Below are positions 30,454 to 39,141 of a stretch of DNA of 64,000 nucleotides, piece after piece. How positions within the stretch are numbered: position 1 is the first letter of the stretch; every line of letters begins with the position of its first letter. The stretch comes from Enterobacter sp. kpr-6 (lineage in GTDB: Bacteria > Pseudomonadota > Gammaproteobacteria > Enterobacterales > Enterobacteriaceae), in assembly GCF_900116015.1 (NCBI RefSeq), contig NZ_FOYH01000002.1:287562-351561 (forward strand), in the 5' to 3' direction. The notes under the pieces were generated by a model that saw only the letters and a program-made list of their open reading frames with translations, made no database searches and was not told where the DNA came from. Position numbers and translations under genes: made by a program.

Positions 30454-30480
30454 ATCGCTATATAATTAGATACATAGCGA
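30454..30480. promoter_or_regulatory. ModE-binding site upstream of moaA
   Basis: TCGCTATATAATTAGATACA followed by TAGCGA is an inverted repeat with arms TCGCTAT/ATAGCGA, fitting the ModE pattern. It lies about 170-195 bp upstream of moaA and just above the riboswitch, where molybdate-bound ModE activates moaA in E. coli. Confidence 0.85.
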
Positions 30481-30620
30481 CATGTTCGTGCATTTTCATT
30501 ACAGACTACGCGATAATCACGATCTTGCATTGATATACGTCATTTTCATCCCTGGGCGGCATCGTCATTAAGGGGTAGACAGGCTAACGTTGTGGGATTT
30601 TCCCGATATAAGGATAGGCT

Positions 30621-31529
30621 ATGCGCAATCGCACTTTTGCGGATCTCGACAGGGTTGTTGCCCTTGGCGGCGGGCACGGGCTTGGGCGCGTGATGTCCTC
30701 ACTCTCTTCGCTCGGCTCGCGTCTGACCGGCATTGTGACCACCACCGATAATGGCGGCTCCACCGGGCGCATTCGTCGCTCCGAAGGGGGCATCGCCTGG
30801 GGTGATATGCGCAATTGTTTAAACCAGCTTATTACCGAGCCGAGCGTCGCCTCGGCCATGTTCGAATACCGCTTTAGCGGGAACGGTGAACTGGCCGGGC
30901 ATAATCTCGGCAATTTGATGTTAAAAGCGCTGGATCATCTGAGCGTGCGCCCGCTGGAGGCGACCAATCTGATCCGCAATCTGCTGAAGGTTGACGCCTT
31001 TCTGATCCCGATGTCCGAGCAGCCGCTGGATTTAATGGCGACGGACAGCGAAGGCCATGCGGTGTATGGCGAAGTGAATATCGATCAGCTCACCGCCCCG
31101 GTGCAGGAGCTGATGCTGTTTCCGAAAGCCCACGCCACCCGCGAGGCGATCGAGGCGATTGGCGAAGCTGATTTGATTCTGATTGGACCGGGGAGTTTTT
31201 ACACCAGCCTGATGCCGCTGCTGCTGCTGGAGGATCTGGCTCAGGCGCTGCGCCGCACCCCCGCGCCGGTGGTGTACATCGATAATCTGGGTAAAGAGTT
31301 GAGCGCTGCCGCAGCCAGCATGCACCTCAACGATAAATTTGCCCTGATGGAGCAGTACGTCGGCAAGCGCATTATTGACGCCGTGGTGGTTGGCCCTAAC
31401 GCGGATGTGGCGGCTGTGACCGACCGGGTGGTGATTCAGGATGTGCTGGAGGCGAGCGATGTTCCCTACCGCCACGACCGCCGCCTGCTGCGCGCGGCAC
31501 TTGAGCGCGCGATTCAGAGTCTGGGGTAG
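30621..31529 (+). CDS. ybhK: YbhK, CofD-like (UPF0052/YvcK family) protein
   Basis: The 302-residue protein has the glycine-rich N-terminal [17 protein letters not shown] and the NGGSTGRIR segment of the YvcK/CofD family, which binds sugar nucleotides or F420 precursors in relatives. It is divergent from moaA; the 335-bp gap holds the riboswitch and ModE site on the moaA side and an AAGGATAGGCT leader on this side. The function in enterobacteria is not established. Confidence 0.94.
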   Translation: MRNRTFADLDRVVALGGGHGLGRVMSSLSSLGSRLTGIVTTTDNGGSTGRIRRSEGGIAWGDMRNCLNQLITEPSVASAMFEYRFSGNGELAGHNLGNLMLKALDHLSVRPLEATNLIRNLLKVDAFLIPMSEQPLDLMATDSEGHAVYGEVNIDQLTAPVQELMLFPKAHATREAIEAIGEADLILIGPGSFYTSLMPLLLLEDLAQALRRTPAPVVYIDNLGKELSAAAASMHLNDKFALMEQYVGKRIIDAVVVGPNADVAAVTDRVVIQDVLEASDVPYRHDRRLLRAALERAIQSLG

Positions 31530-31549
31530 GTTTTTCACTCTTATTTTCA

Positions 31550-31693
31550 CCCTCACCCCGGCCCTCTCCCTGAGGGAGAGGGGGAAAGGCAAGTCCGCAC
31601 TCGATCTGCCCCTCTCCCTCAGGACGAAGGGGGAAGGCAAGCCCGTGCTCGATCTGTCCCCTCTCCCTCAGGGAGAGGGTTAGGGTGAGGGTG
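31550..31693. repeat. Intergenic palindromic repeat cluster 5
   Basis: Three palindromic cores lie between ybhK and eptA, the middle one degenerate (CCCTCAGGACGAAGGGG). The linkers are GGAAAGGCAAGTCCGCACTC-GATCTG and GGAAGGCAAGCCCGTGCTC-GATCTG. The outer arms read CCCTCACCCC and GGGTGAGGG. Confidence 0.9.
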
Positions 31694-31712
31694 AGAGTAA
31701 AATTATTAACAT

Positions 31713-31729
31713 CTTAAGGTTGTCTTAAC
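31713..31729 (+). promoter_or_regulatory. PmrA/BasR box upstream of eptA
   Basis: CTTAAG-GTTGT-CTTAAC is a direct repeat of the CTTAA half-site with a 5-bp spacer, against the consensus CTTAAT-N5-CTTAAT. It lies 46-62 bp upstream of the eptA ATG, as expected for autoactivation of the operon. Confidence 0.82.
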
Positions 31730-31774
31730 CCTCCTCTGTGAACATACCCGCATATTCTCACCAGGATCTCCGCT

Positions 31775-33409
31775 ATGCGTATGTTCACGTTTCGTCGGCC
31801 AGTCATGAGCCGCGTGCCGTACCTGATTGCCTTTTCACTCTATATTGCGCTCTTTCTTAACCTCATATTTTACCGGCAGGCTTATGCCCTGCTGCCGGTA
31901 AATTCACTGTGGACGCTGGCGGTGTTTCTCTCGATGCCGGTGGTGGCATTTTGCGTAATGAATATTCTCATCACCCTCGCCTCTTTCGTGTGGCTTGAGC
32001 GGGTGCTGATTAGCCTGTTTATTTTACTCGGTGCCACCACGCAATATTTTATCTGGACCTATGGCGTCATTATTGATCGCTCAATGATTGCGAATACGCT
32101 GGACACGACGCCTGCGGAAAGTTTTGCGCTGATGACGCCGCAGTTATTACTGGTTATTGGCCTTAGCGGGCTGTTCATGGTTGCCGCTGCCTGGGGAATT
32201 AAATTTAAAAAAAGCCCGTCGCGCTGGCGCACGCTGGCAATGAAAGGCATCAGCCTGTTTGTCTCGGTCGCGCTGTTACTGTTAATCGCTCTCTGTTTTT
32301 ATAAAGATTACGCCGCGCTGTTTCGTAATAATAAAGAGCTGGTGAAATCGCTCAGCCCGTCGAACAGCATTAGTGCGGTCTGGTCTTATTATGTGCATCA
32401 CAAGATGGATAACCTGCCGCTGGTGCGCTTTGGCGAGGACGCAAAACGCGATCCCGCGATGCACCCGGCTGGCAGCAAGCACCTGACAATCCTGGTGGTG
32501 GGTGAAACCTCGCGGGGGGAAAACTTCTCCTTATCCGGCTATTCCCGTAAAACCAATCCCCGGCTGGAAAAAGATAACGTGGTCTATTTCCCGCACACCA
32601 CTTCCTGCGGCACCGCCACGGCGATTTCTGTGCCCTGTATGTTTTCCGGGATGCCACGAAAAAATTACGATGAGCAACTGGCTCATCACCGTGAAGGGCT
32701 ACTGGATATTGTGCAGCGTGCCGGTATTCAGGTGTTATGGAATGAGAATGACGGCGGCTGCAAAGGTGCCTGCGACCGTGTTCCCCATCAGGATATGACT
32801 AAGCTGAATCTTAAGGACTATTGCATTGAAGGCGAATGCCACGACGAAATATTGTTCCACGATATTCAGAAATATATTGATACGCTGCACGGCGACGGGC
32901 TGATCGTATTACATACCATCGGCAGTCATGGCCCGACCTATTATCATCGCTATCCGCCACAGTTTCGCCAGTTTGTTCCCACTTGCGATACAAACGCTAT
33001 TCAGACCTGCTCGCAGGAGCAACTGATCAATACCTATGATAATACGTTGCTGTATGTCGATTATATTGTGGATAAGGCCATCAAGTTATTAGCGTCGCAG
33101 CCCGATAATGTGACAACCAGTTTGCTGTATCTCTCCGATCATGGAGAATCATTAGGGGAAAATGGGGTTTATTTGCATGGCCTGCCGTATGCCATCGCCC
33201 CGGATGCGCAAAAACATGTGCCGCTGCTGATCTGGCTCTCCCCGCAGTACCAGAAGCAGCACGCGGTGAATTACACCTGTCTGCAAAAACGCGCGCAAAC
33301 TGAGGCGTTTTCGCAGGATAATCTGTTCCCGACGATGCTGGGTATACTGGGCGTACAAACTCAGGAGTACCACCGCGCCGACGATATCCTCGCCCCCTGT
33401 AAGGAGTGA
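31775..33409 (+). CDS. eptA: EptA (PmrC), lipid A phosphoethanolamine transferase
   Basis: The 544-residue inner-membrane enzyme has five N-terminal membrane segments followed by a periplasmic sulfatase-fold domain. [12 protein letters not shown] carries a zinc-ligand Glu, SCGTATA carries the catalytic Thr280, and [10 protein letters not shown] and [10 protein letters not shown] supply Asp, His and Glu ligands. It adds phosphoethanolamine to lipid A and lowers polymyxin binding. It is the first gene of eptA-basR-basS, behind a PmrA box. The operon lies between ybhK and uvrB rather than at the K-12 locus. Confidence 0.95.
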   Translation: MRMFTFRRPVMSRVPYLIAFSLYIALFLNLIFYRQAYALLPVNSLWTLAVFLSMPVVAFCVMNILITLASFVWLERVLISLFILLGATTQYFIWTYGVIIDRSMIANTLDTTPAESFALMTPQLLLVIGLSGLFMVAAAWGIKFKKSPSRWRTLAMKGISLFVSVALLLLIALCFYKDYAALFRNNKELVKSLSPSNSISAVWSYYVHHKMDNLPLVRFGEDAKRDPAMHPAGSKHLTILVVGETSRGENFSLSGYSRKTNPRLEKDNVVYFPHTTSCGTATAISVPCMFSGMPRKNYDEQLAHHREGLLDIVQRAGIQVLWNENDGGCKGACDRVPHQDMTKLNLKDYCIEGECHDEILFHDIQKYIDTLHGDGLIVLHTIGSHGPTYYHRYPPQFRQFVPTCDTNAIQTCSQEQLINTYDNTLLYVDYIVDKAIKLLASQPDNVTTSLLYLSDHGESLGENGVYLHGLPYAIAPDAQKHVPLLIWLSPQYQKQHAVNYTCLQKRAQTEAFSQDNLFPTMLGILGVQTQEYHRADDILAPCKE

Positions 33410-33413
33410 CTGC

Positions 33414-34088
33414 ATGAAAATCTTAGTCGTTGAAGACGATACGCTGTTGTTACAGGGCTTGCTGCTGGCCTTACAGTCGGAAGGTTACGCCTGCGATGGT
33501 GTCTCTACCGCGCGCGATGCAGAACTGAGTCTCACCAGCGGGCATTACAGCCTGGTGGTGCTGGATCTGGGGCTGCCGGACGAAGATGGGGTGCGTTTTT
33601 TACAGCGGTTGCGCCGCGATAAGTTTACCCAGCCGGTGTTAATTCTCACCGCCCGCGATACGCTCGAAGATCGCATCGGCGGGCTTGACGCAGGCGCGGA
33701 TGACTATCTGATCAAGCCTTTCGCGCTGGAAGAGTTGAATGCCCGCATCCGCGCCCTGCTTCGCCGCCATCATAATCAGGGTGACAGTCAACTGGCGGTG
33801 GGCGATCTGCTGCTTAACGTCAATAACCGCCAGGTCTGGCGGGCAGGCCAGCCGCTTGAGCTGACGCCAAAAGAGTACGCGTTGCTGTCACGTCTGATGC
33901 TGAAAGCGGGCAGCCCGGTGCACCGCGAGATTTTGTACAACGATATTTATAGCTGGGACAACGAACCGGCCACCAATACCCTGGAAGTGCACATCCACAA
34001 TCTGCGCGACAAAATTGGCAAAGATCGCATCCGCACCGTGCGTGGTTTTGGCTATCAACTGGTAACGGCAACGGATAACGCCCAATGA
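33414..34088 (+). CDS. basR: BasR (PmrA), OmpR-family response regulator
   Basis: The 224-residue regulator has a receiver domain with the acidic pocket VVEDD, phospho-acceptor Asp51 ([12 protein letters not shown]) and Lys in [11 protein letters not shown] winged-helix DNA-binding domain follows from about residue 125 ([10 protein letters not shown]...[15 protein letters not shown]). It activates lipid A modification genes through CTTAAT-type boxes, two of which occur in this locus. It starts 4 bp behind eptA after AAGGAGT and overlaps basS by 4 bp. Confidence 0.96.
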   Translation: MKILVVEDDTLLLQGLLLALQSEGYACDGVSTARDAELSLTSGHYSLVVLDLGLPDEDGVRFLQRLRRDKFTQPVLILTARDTLEDRIGGLDAGADDYLIKPFALEELNARIRALLRRHHNQGDSQLAVGDLLLNVNNRQVWRAGQPLELTPKEYALLSRLMLKAGSPVHREILYNDIYSWDNEPATNTLEVHIHNLRDKIGKDRIRTVRGFGYQLVTATDNAQ

Positions 34089-35179
34089 ACTTCAGCCTGT
34101 TTTCCCGCCGCTGGACGCTACGCCGCCGCCTGCTGCTGACCATCGGGGCGATCCTGGTGGTGTGCCAGTTAATCAGCGTGTTCTGGCTATGGCATGAGAG
34201 CAAAGAGCAAATTCAGTTGCTGGTGGAAAGCGCCATCCACAAGCACAACAACCACAAGCACATTGAGCATGAAGTCCACGAAGCGGTCGCCAGCCTGCTG
34301 GTGCCGAGTCTTGTGATCGTGGGTTTCGCACTGCTGCTCTGTTTGCAGGCGGTAAAGCTGATCACCCGCCCGCTTGAGGATTTACAGCACGAGCTGGACA
34401 TGCGCACGCCGGATAACCTCCAGCCTATTACGCTGAACAACCCTGTGGCTGAAGTGGAAGCGGTGACCTCGGCCATCAATCAACTGGTGGCGCGACTGAC
34501 GCTGACGCTCGATCGGGAGAGGCTGTTTACCGCGGATGTCGCCCATGAACTGCGCACCCCGCTGGCGGGTCTGCGTCTGCATCTTGAATTGCTGGAGAAG
34601 AGTCACGGCATCAACGTCAGCCATCTGATTTTGCGCATCGATCAGATGACGGAAAACGTCTCGCAACTGCTGCAACTGGCGCGGGTGGCCCAGTCCTTTT
34701 CGGCTGGCAGCTACCAGCAGGTGATGCTGATCCGCGATGTGATTTTGCCGTTGCAGGATGAACTTCAGACGATGCTCGACGCGCGCCAGCAGGTGCTGGA
34801 AATTTGCATGCAGGGAGAAGATGTTGCCGTGCGTGGTGATGCTCCGCAGTTGCGCGTGCTATTGCGTAATCTTACCGAAAACGCCCATCGCTACAGCCCG
34901 GAAGGCTCCACCATTCGCCTGTGTATCGAGAACACGCCCGCGCCCGTGCTGGCGGTGGAAGATGAGGGGCCTGGGGTGGATGAAGCCAAAAGTCATGAGC
35001 TAAGTAAAGCCTTTGTGCGGATGGACAGCCGCTACGGGGGCATGGGACTGGGGCTGAGCATTGTCAGCCGTATCACGCAGTTGCACGACGGCGAGCTGTA
35101 TTTGCATAACCGCAGCCCGCAGCCGGGGCTGAAAGCCTGGGTGCGCTTTCCGCAACAGGATGATGTTACTAAGCGTTAA
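34085..35179 (+). CDS. basS: BasS (PmrB), sensor histidine kinase
   Basis: The 364-residue kinase has two membrane segments flanking a short periplasmic loop. That loop holds [17 protein letters not shown], unusually rich in His and Glu, in the region where PmrB senses iron and pH through acidic motifs. HAMP, the phospho-acceptor His154 ([12 protein letters not shown]), the N box [11 protein letters not shown], and G boxes EDEGPGVDE and [10 protein letters not shown] follow. It overlaps basR by ATGA. Its final 11 bp overlap the convergent pmrR gene. Confidence 0.95.
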   Translation: MNFSLFSRRWTLRRRLLLTIGAILVVCQLISVFWLWHESKEQIQLLVESAIHKHNNHKHIEHEVHEAVASLLVPSLVIVGFALLLCLQAVKLITRPLEDLQHELDMRTPDNLQPITLNNPVAEVEAVTSAINQLVARLTLTLDRERLFTADVAHELRTPLAGLRLHLELLEKSHGINVSHLILRIDQMTENVSQLLQLARVAQSFSAGSYQQVMLIRDVILPLQDELQTMLDARQQVLEICMQGEDVAVRGDAPQLRVLLRNLTENAHRYSPEGSTIRLCIENTPAPVLAVEDEGPGVDEAKSHELSKAFVRMDSRYGGMGLGLSIVSRITQLHDGELYLHNRSPQPGLKAWVRFPQQDDVTKR

Positions 35180-35258
35180 ACCAGACCTGCAAAAAGCTGG
35201 CGATGATCAGTACGCTGACGCTAACCGCCAGCCACTGGGCCGATGTCATTCTTTGCAT
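35169..35258 (-). CDS. pmrR: PmrR-like 29-residue membrane peptide
   Basis: A 30-codon frame reads MQRMTSAQWLAVSVSVLIIA and ends SFLQVWFNA. It has one hydrophobic helix. Its core ([13 protein letters not shown]) resembles the end of the 29-residue E. coli/Salmonella PmrR (SVLVVSSFLYIWF), as recalled; PmrR binds and inhibits the lipid A kinase LpxT. GAGGAG lies seven bases upstream of the ATG. A near-perfect PmrA box lies 42-58 bp upstream on the same strand, as expected for a PmrA target. It converges on basS, overlapping its last 11 bp. The match in length, motif, position and regulation makes the call likely, though the peptide is too short for certainty. Confidence 0.82.
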   Translation of the reverse strand: MQRMTSAQWLAVSVSVLIIASFLQVWFNA

Positions 35259-35259
35259 A

Positions 35260-35288
35260 ACACTCTCCTCGGTTGATGAGGAGAGTGT
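35260..35288 (-). promoter_or_regulatory. Leader hairpin enclosing the pmrR ribosome-binding site
   Basis: ACACTCTCCTC and GAGGAGAGTGT form a perfect 11-bp stem with a 7-base loop. On the minus strand the 3' arm contains the GAGGAG that serves as Shine-Dalgarno sequence for pmrR, so the hairpin would hide it. No T-run follows on either side, so a terminator is less likely. Confidence 0.6.
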
Positions 35289-35299
35289 GCACGATGAAG

Positions 35300-35316
35300 A
35301 TTAAGGAAAGATTAAG
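35300..35316 (-). promoter_or_regulatory. PmrA/BasR box upstream of pmrR
   Basis: On the minus strand CTTAAT-CTTTC-CTTAAT matches the PmrA consensus exactly. It faces pmrR and lies 42 bp from its start codon. No strong -10 is evident. Confidence 0.85.
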
Positions 35317-35405
35317 TGTGCAATTATCTGGCTTCGCGTGAATTCAGTGGCGAGCGACATATTCACACGGCGCATCTTTTTGGCGGGGTATTTCTGGTCC
35401 TGAAT

Positions 35406-35630
35406 CCCCTCACCCTACCCCTCTCCCCAGGGGAGAAGGAACCCATCGGGCGCGGAATTGAATAGTGTGCACGGCCACGCCTTTCCACCTCTTCCCTGAG
35501 GAGAGGGTACCTCAGGCACCATGCCACCTTTCACCCTCACCCTAACCCTCTCCCTGAGGGAGAGGGGACAGCCCAGGCGCGGACCCGTCTTTCCCCCTCT
35601 CCCCTGGGGAGAGGGTCGGGGTGAGGGGTA
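35406..35630. repeat. Intergenic palindromic repeat cluster 6
   Basis: At least four palindromic half-units lie between pmrR and the end of uvrB: CCCTCACCCTACCCCTCTCC, GAGGAGAGGGTACCT, CCCTCACCCTAACCCTCTCC with its arm AGGGAGAGGGG, and TCCCCTGGGGAGAGGGTCGG running to GTGAGGGG. Linkers again carry CGGGCGCGGAATT and CCCAGGCGCGGACCCGTCTTT. It is the longest cluster in the window. Confidence 0.9.
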
Positions 35631-35632
35631 AT

Positions 35633-37654
35633 CTACGATGCGGCAATAAACAGCTCGCGCAACTGGTGAAGCTGGTCGCGCACGGCGGCTGCTTCTTCGA
35701 ACTCCAGGTTTTGCGCATGCTGCATCATTTGCGCTTCCAGTTCGTGAATTTTCTGCTGCATCGCTTTCGGCGTCATCAAGCGTTCCAGGCTCTCTTCCAC
35801 CACCGGCGACCGTGATTTACCGCGTCCTTTGGCTTTGGTTTTGGCGATGTTTTCACCCAGCGCCAGAATATCGACCACTTTCTTGTTCAGGCCCTGCGGC
35901 GTGATGCCGTGTTCTTCGTTGTACCGCTGCTGCTTCTCACGACGACGCTCGGTTTCGCTGATCGCTTTCGCCATCGACGCGGTGATTTTGTCGCCGTAAA
36001 GAATCGCCTTACCGTTCACGTTACGCGCCGCACGACCAATGGTCTGGATCAGCGAGCGTTCGGAACGCAGGAAGCCCTCTTTGTCGGCATCAAGAATGGC
36101 GACCAGCGAGACTTCCGGCATATCCAGCCCTTCTCGCAGCAAGTTGATCCCCACCAGCACGTCGAACTCACCGAGGCGCAGGTCGCGGATGATCTCCATA
36201 CGCTCGACAGTATCAATGTCTGAGTGCAGGTAGCGCACCTTCTCGCCGTGCTCTTCCAGATACTCGGTCAAATCCTCCGCCATGCGTTTGGTCAGCGTAG
36301 TGACCAGCACACGCTCGTTAATGAGCACGCGCTTGCGGATCTCAGAGAGTAAATCGTCCACCTGCGTCCCCACCGGGCGCACTTCGATAATGGGGTCCAG
36401 CAGGCCGGTCGGACGCACTAATTGATCGACAATCTCGTCGCCGGATTTTTCCAGTTCGTAGTTACCTGGCGTGGCGGAAACATAAATAGTTTGCGGCGCG
36501 AGCGCTTCAAATTCTTCAAACTTCATCGGGCGGTTATCGAGCGCGGAAGGCAGGCGGAAGCCATATTCCACCAGCGTCTCTTTACGCGCGCGGTCGCCAC
36601 GGTACATGCCGCCGATTTGCGGAATGGTGACGTGGGATTCATCCACCACCAGCAGACCGTCAGCGGGCAAATAGTCGAACAGCGTCGGTGGCGCTTCGCC
36701 TGGGCCGCGCCCGGAGAGGTAGCGCGAATAGTTTTCCACGCCTGAGCAGTAGCCCAGCTCGTTCATCATTTCGAGATCGAACTGAGTGCGCTGGGTCAGA
36801 CGCTGCTCTTCCAGTAGCTTATTGTTCTCCAGCAGCGTTTTGCGGCGGTCAGCGAGATCCACTTTGATCTCTTCCATCGCCTGCAAAATGCGCTCGCGCG
36901 GGGTCACGTAGTGGGTTTTCGGGTAGACCGTAAAACGCTGAATGACCGTCTCGACCTGCCCGGTCAGCGGATCAAACAGCGACAGCCGCTCCACTTCTTC
37001 ATCAAAGAGTTCCACGCGCAGCGCGATGTCGTCCGATTCGGCCGGGAAGATGTCGATCACCTCGCCGCGCACGCGGAACGTCCCGCGCTGGAAGACCTGA
37101 TCGTTACGCGCATATTGCAGCTCTGCCAGGCGACGCACGATGGCGCGTTGATCGATGATCATCCCCACGGTCAGGTGGAGCATCATTTTCAGGTAGAGGT
37201 CAGGATCGCCCAGACCATAAATCGCCGACACAGAAGCCACCACGATCACATCGCGGCGCTCCAGCAGCGCTTTGGTAGCCGACAGACGCATCTGTTCGAT
37301 GTGCTCATTCACCGAGGAATCTTTTTCGATAAAGGTGTCTGAGCTGGGCACGTAGGCTTCCGGCTGATAATAGTCGTAGTAGGACACAAAATATTCGACG
37401 GCGTTATCCGGGAAGAACTCTTTCATCTCGCCGTAAAGCTGCGCCGCCAGCGTTTTGTTGGGAGCCAGCACCATCGTCGGGCGCTGAAGATCGGCAATCA
37501 CGTTCGCCACGGTAAACGTCTTACCTGAACCGGTAACGCCCAGCAGGGTTTGATGCGCCAGCCCGTCCTCCAGCCCTTCTTTCAGGCGGCGGATGGCCTC
37601 AGGCTGATCGCCAGAGGGACGAAATGCGGAATTCAGTTTGAACGGTTTACTCAT
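35633..37654 (-). CDS. uvrB: UvrB, excinuclease ABC subunit B
   Basis: The 673-residue damage-verification subunit of nucleotide excision repair has Walker [11 protein letters not shown] near residue 39-48. The beta-hairpin region [12 protein letters not shown] follows, then helicase motifs ([21 protein letters not shown]) and a C-terminal UVR coiled coil (about 630-665) that binds UvrC. The length equals the E. coli protein. A canonical LexA box lies 77-96 bp upstream. Confidence 0.98.
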   Translation of the reverse strand: MSKPFKLNSAFRPSGDQPEAIRRLKEGLEDGLAHQTLLGVTGSGKTFTVANVIADLQRPTMVLAPNKTLAAQLYGEMKEFFPDNAVEYFVSYYDYYQPEAYVPSSDTFIEKDSSVNEHIEQMRLSATKALLERRDVIVVASVSAIYGLGDPDLYLKMMLHLTVGMIIDQRAIVRRLAELQYARNDQVFQRGTFRVRGEVIDIFPAESDDIALRVELFDEEVERLSLFDPLTGQVETVIQRFTVYPKTHYVTPRERILQAMEEIKVDLADRRKTLLENNKLLEEQRLTQRTQFDLEMMNELGYCSGVENYSRYLSGRGPGEAPPTLFDYLPADGLLVVDESHVTIPQIGGMYRGDRARKETLVEYGFRLPSALDNRPMKFEEFEALAPQTIYVSATPGNYELEKSGDEIVDQLVRPTGLLDPIIEVRPVGTQVDDLLSEIRKRVLINERVLVTTLTKRMAEDLTEYLEEHGEKVRYLHSDIDTVERMEIIRDLRLGEFDVLVGINLLREGLDMPEVSLVAILDADKEGFLRSERSLIQTIGRAARNVNGKAILYGDKITASMAKAISETERRREKQQRYNEEHGITPQGLNKKVVDILALGENIAKTKAKGRGKSRSPVVEESLERLMTPKAMQQKIHELEAQMMQHAQNLEFEEAAAVRDQLHQLRELFIAAS

Positions 37655-37730
37655 GAACGGCTACCTGATGAAGGAATGAGCGGGCAGGTGAGTAATTTTA
37701 CTCCCTGCTGCCATTTTTGCCAGTAAAAAA

Positions 37731-37750
37731 TACTGGATGAAAAAACAGTA
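37731..37750 (-). promoter_or_regulatory. LexA (SOS) box of uvrB
   Basis: TACTGGATGAAAAAACAGTA has the CTG-N10-CAG core of LexA boxes and closely resembles the E. coli uvrB operator. Confidence 0.9.
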
Positions 37751-37754
37751 ATGC

Positions 37755-38249
37755 GCCATTGTATTTATGATACGACCCGATCTTTCACTATCAGGTCGCG
37801 GTTCGTTTGCGCGCTGGCAGAATTATTTACGCTGAGAAAGGGGTTATCCCCAGAAATTTTTCTTATTTAACATTTGTCAAGTCGGGGTATGAAAGTTTTA
37901 TGGCAGCCGGTGACACTTTTTTGACAAGCATTGATTTTATGTAACTGTTTGAATTTTAATAAATATAAGAAAAAGCCGGGTTTCGCATCAATTCATGCCG
38001 AAGCCGCGTATTCTCTCGCTTCTCACGCGTTTTCTAACTCTAATGCACAAGGTTATCCACAGGAATAGTGGATAACTCCCGCCAGCCTACAGCCCCTGCC
38101 GCTCAGCAGTTTTCGTGTTTTGCCCTCATCCGTGCCCACAAAAAATTTTTATCACTAAAAATGAGTGATTTTCTCCTGGTGATGCCGGGTTTAACGGTGC
38201 GATTACGTGCCCTTTTAGCGCTTTCACTGCACCATATAGCGTCTGGCAG
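37755..38249. other. Noncoding interval upstream of uvrB with DnaA boxes
   Basis: No convincing gene lies here. It is AT-rich at 37855-37975. A perfect DnaA box TTATCCACA occurs at 38053-38061, with an inverted near-copy (GTGGATAA, i.e. TTATCCAC) at 38069-38076 and a weaker TTATCCCCA at 37844. The E. coli uvrB upstream region is reported to carry a DnaA box near its distal promoter, so these may be conserved. A hairpin ATCACT-N7-AGTGAT followed by TTTT lies at 38151-38173. Confidence 0.6.
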
Positions 38250-38264
38250 GCACTGACAAAGTGC
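38250..38264. promoter_or_regulatory. NtrC-like enhancer site
   Basis: GCACTGACAAAGTGC fits GCAC-N7-GTGC, the NtrC dyad pattern. Its centre lies about 119 bp upstream of the start predicted from the sigma-54 promoter, a typical enhancer distance. Confidence 0.6.
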
Positions 38265-38349
38265 AGCCGCATTTTTGCGCTGCGCGCCTGTGAGGAAAAC
38301 TGGCACATTTTTTTCATCCTGCTCCTAAAAAGCGTGCGTTTACCGCATA

Positions 38350-38365
38350 TGGCAAGCCTTTTGCA
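38350..38365 (+). promoter_or_regulatory. Sigma-54 type promoter of the UrtE-like ATPase gene
   Basis: TGGCAAGCCTTTTGCA has GG and GC separated by exactly 10 bp, with the -24 TGGCA and -12 TTTGCA consensus elements. Transcription would start near 38376. Confidence 0.7.
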
Positions 38366-38375
38366 GCATCCCTTT

Positions 38376-38392
38376 TACAGAATTGTTCTGTA
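38376..38392. promoter_or_regulatory. Inverted repeat at the predicted transcript start
   Basis: TACAGAA-TTG-TTCTGTA is a perfect 7-bp inverted repeat with a 3-bp centre. It covers positions +1 to +17 of the predicted sigma-54 transcript, as an operator or a leader hairpin might. Confidence 0.5.
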
Positions 38393-38418
38393 TCGGGGCA
38401 CAAAAAAGGAGGCATCCG

Positions 38419-39141
38419 ATGTTGAGTTTACGTGCGGTAAATCAGTATTACGGCGACCAGCATACGTTGTGGAATGTCGATTTAGATTTAGTACCCGGAA
38501 CCTGTACCTGCGTGATGGGCCTGCAGGGCATGGGGAAAACCACGCTGGTGAACTGTATTACCGGCAACCTGCCCATTGCGAGCGGCAGTATCGTCTGGCA
38601 GGACGCCGACGCGCCGCCGCTGGATCTGCTGAAGGTCAATCCCGTGCAGCGGGCGTCGATGGGGATTGGCTATGTGCCGCAGGACCGGCGGATCTTTTCC
38701 CAGTTGTCGGTCGAGGAAAATCTGCATATCGCGATGCTGGCAGGCGGCGCGCCGGGCTGCGCGGTGACCCCGGCGATTTACGATCTGTTTCCGGAGCTTT
38801 ATATGCTGCGCACGAAGAAAGGCGCGGCGTTATCGGAAGACCATCAGTATCAACTGGCGATGGCCCGCGCGCTGGTGACGCAGCCGCGTTTGTTGATCCT
38901 TGACGAGCCGACGCGGGGACAGAGCCTGGCTTTTATTCAAAAACTGGGGAGTTTACTGGTGCGGCTGAATCAGGATCTCGGCCTGACCCTGCTGCTGGCT
39001 GAACAGCATTTGTCGTTGATCCGCCGTGTCGCCCACCGGTTTTGCCTGCTGCACCGGGGGCGAAACGTGGCCCAGGGCGATGTTAATCAGCTGGACACGC
39101 AACTGCTGTCCCACTGGATGTCGCCGGATTTAGCAGGCTGA
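38419..39141 (+). CDS. Orphan UrtE/LivF-like ABC transporter ATPase
   Basis: The 240-residue protein resembles the UrtE ATPase of urea/branched-chain amino acid importers (NQYYGDQHTLWNVDLDLVPG at the start). Walker A GLQGMGKT (34-41), Walker B LLILDEP (158-164) and the H-loop AEQH are intact. The signature that should read LSGGQ is LSEDH (138-142). AAGGAGG precedes the ATG at 38419; an in-frame start at 38383 lies in the leader inverted repeat. No permease or binding protein gene is nearby. Its promoter looks sigma-54/NtrC-dependent, which fits nitrogen-controlled transport. Its 3' end overlaps the convergent bioD by 59 bp. It may serve a distant transporter or have a nontransport role. Confidence 0.85.
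   Translation: MLSLRAVNQYYGDQHTLWNVDLDLVPGTCTCVMGLQGMGKTTLVNCITGNLPIASGSIVWQDADAPPLDLLKVNPVQRASMGIGYVPQDRRIFSQLSVEENLHIAMLAGGAPGCAVTPAIYDLFPELYMLRTKKGAALSEDHQYQLAMARALVTQPRLLILDEPTRGQSLAFIQKLGSLLVRLNQDLGLTLLLAEQHLSLIRRVAHRFCLLHRGRNVAQGDVNQLDTQLLSHWMSPDLAG

Noticed and set aside
35260..35288. Terminator of basS
   Set aside because: The stem is perfect but has no T-run in either direction, and one arm contains the pmrR Shine-Dalgarno sequence.
38068..38256. 62-codon frame upstream of the UrtE-like gene
   Set aside because: It lacks a Shine-Dalgarno sequence, runs across an A/T-rich hairpin and ends in the NtrC-like site; better explained as regulatory DNA.
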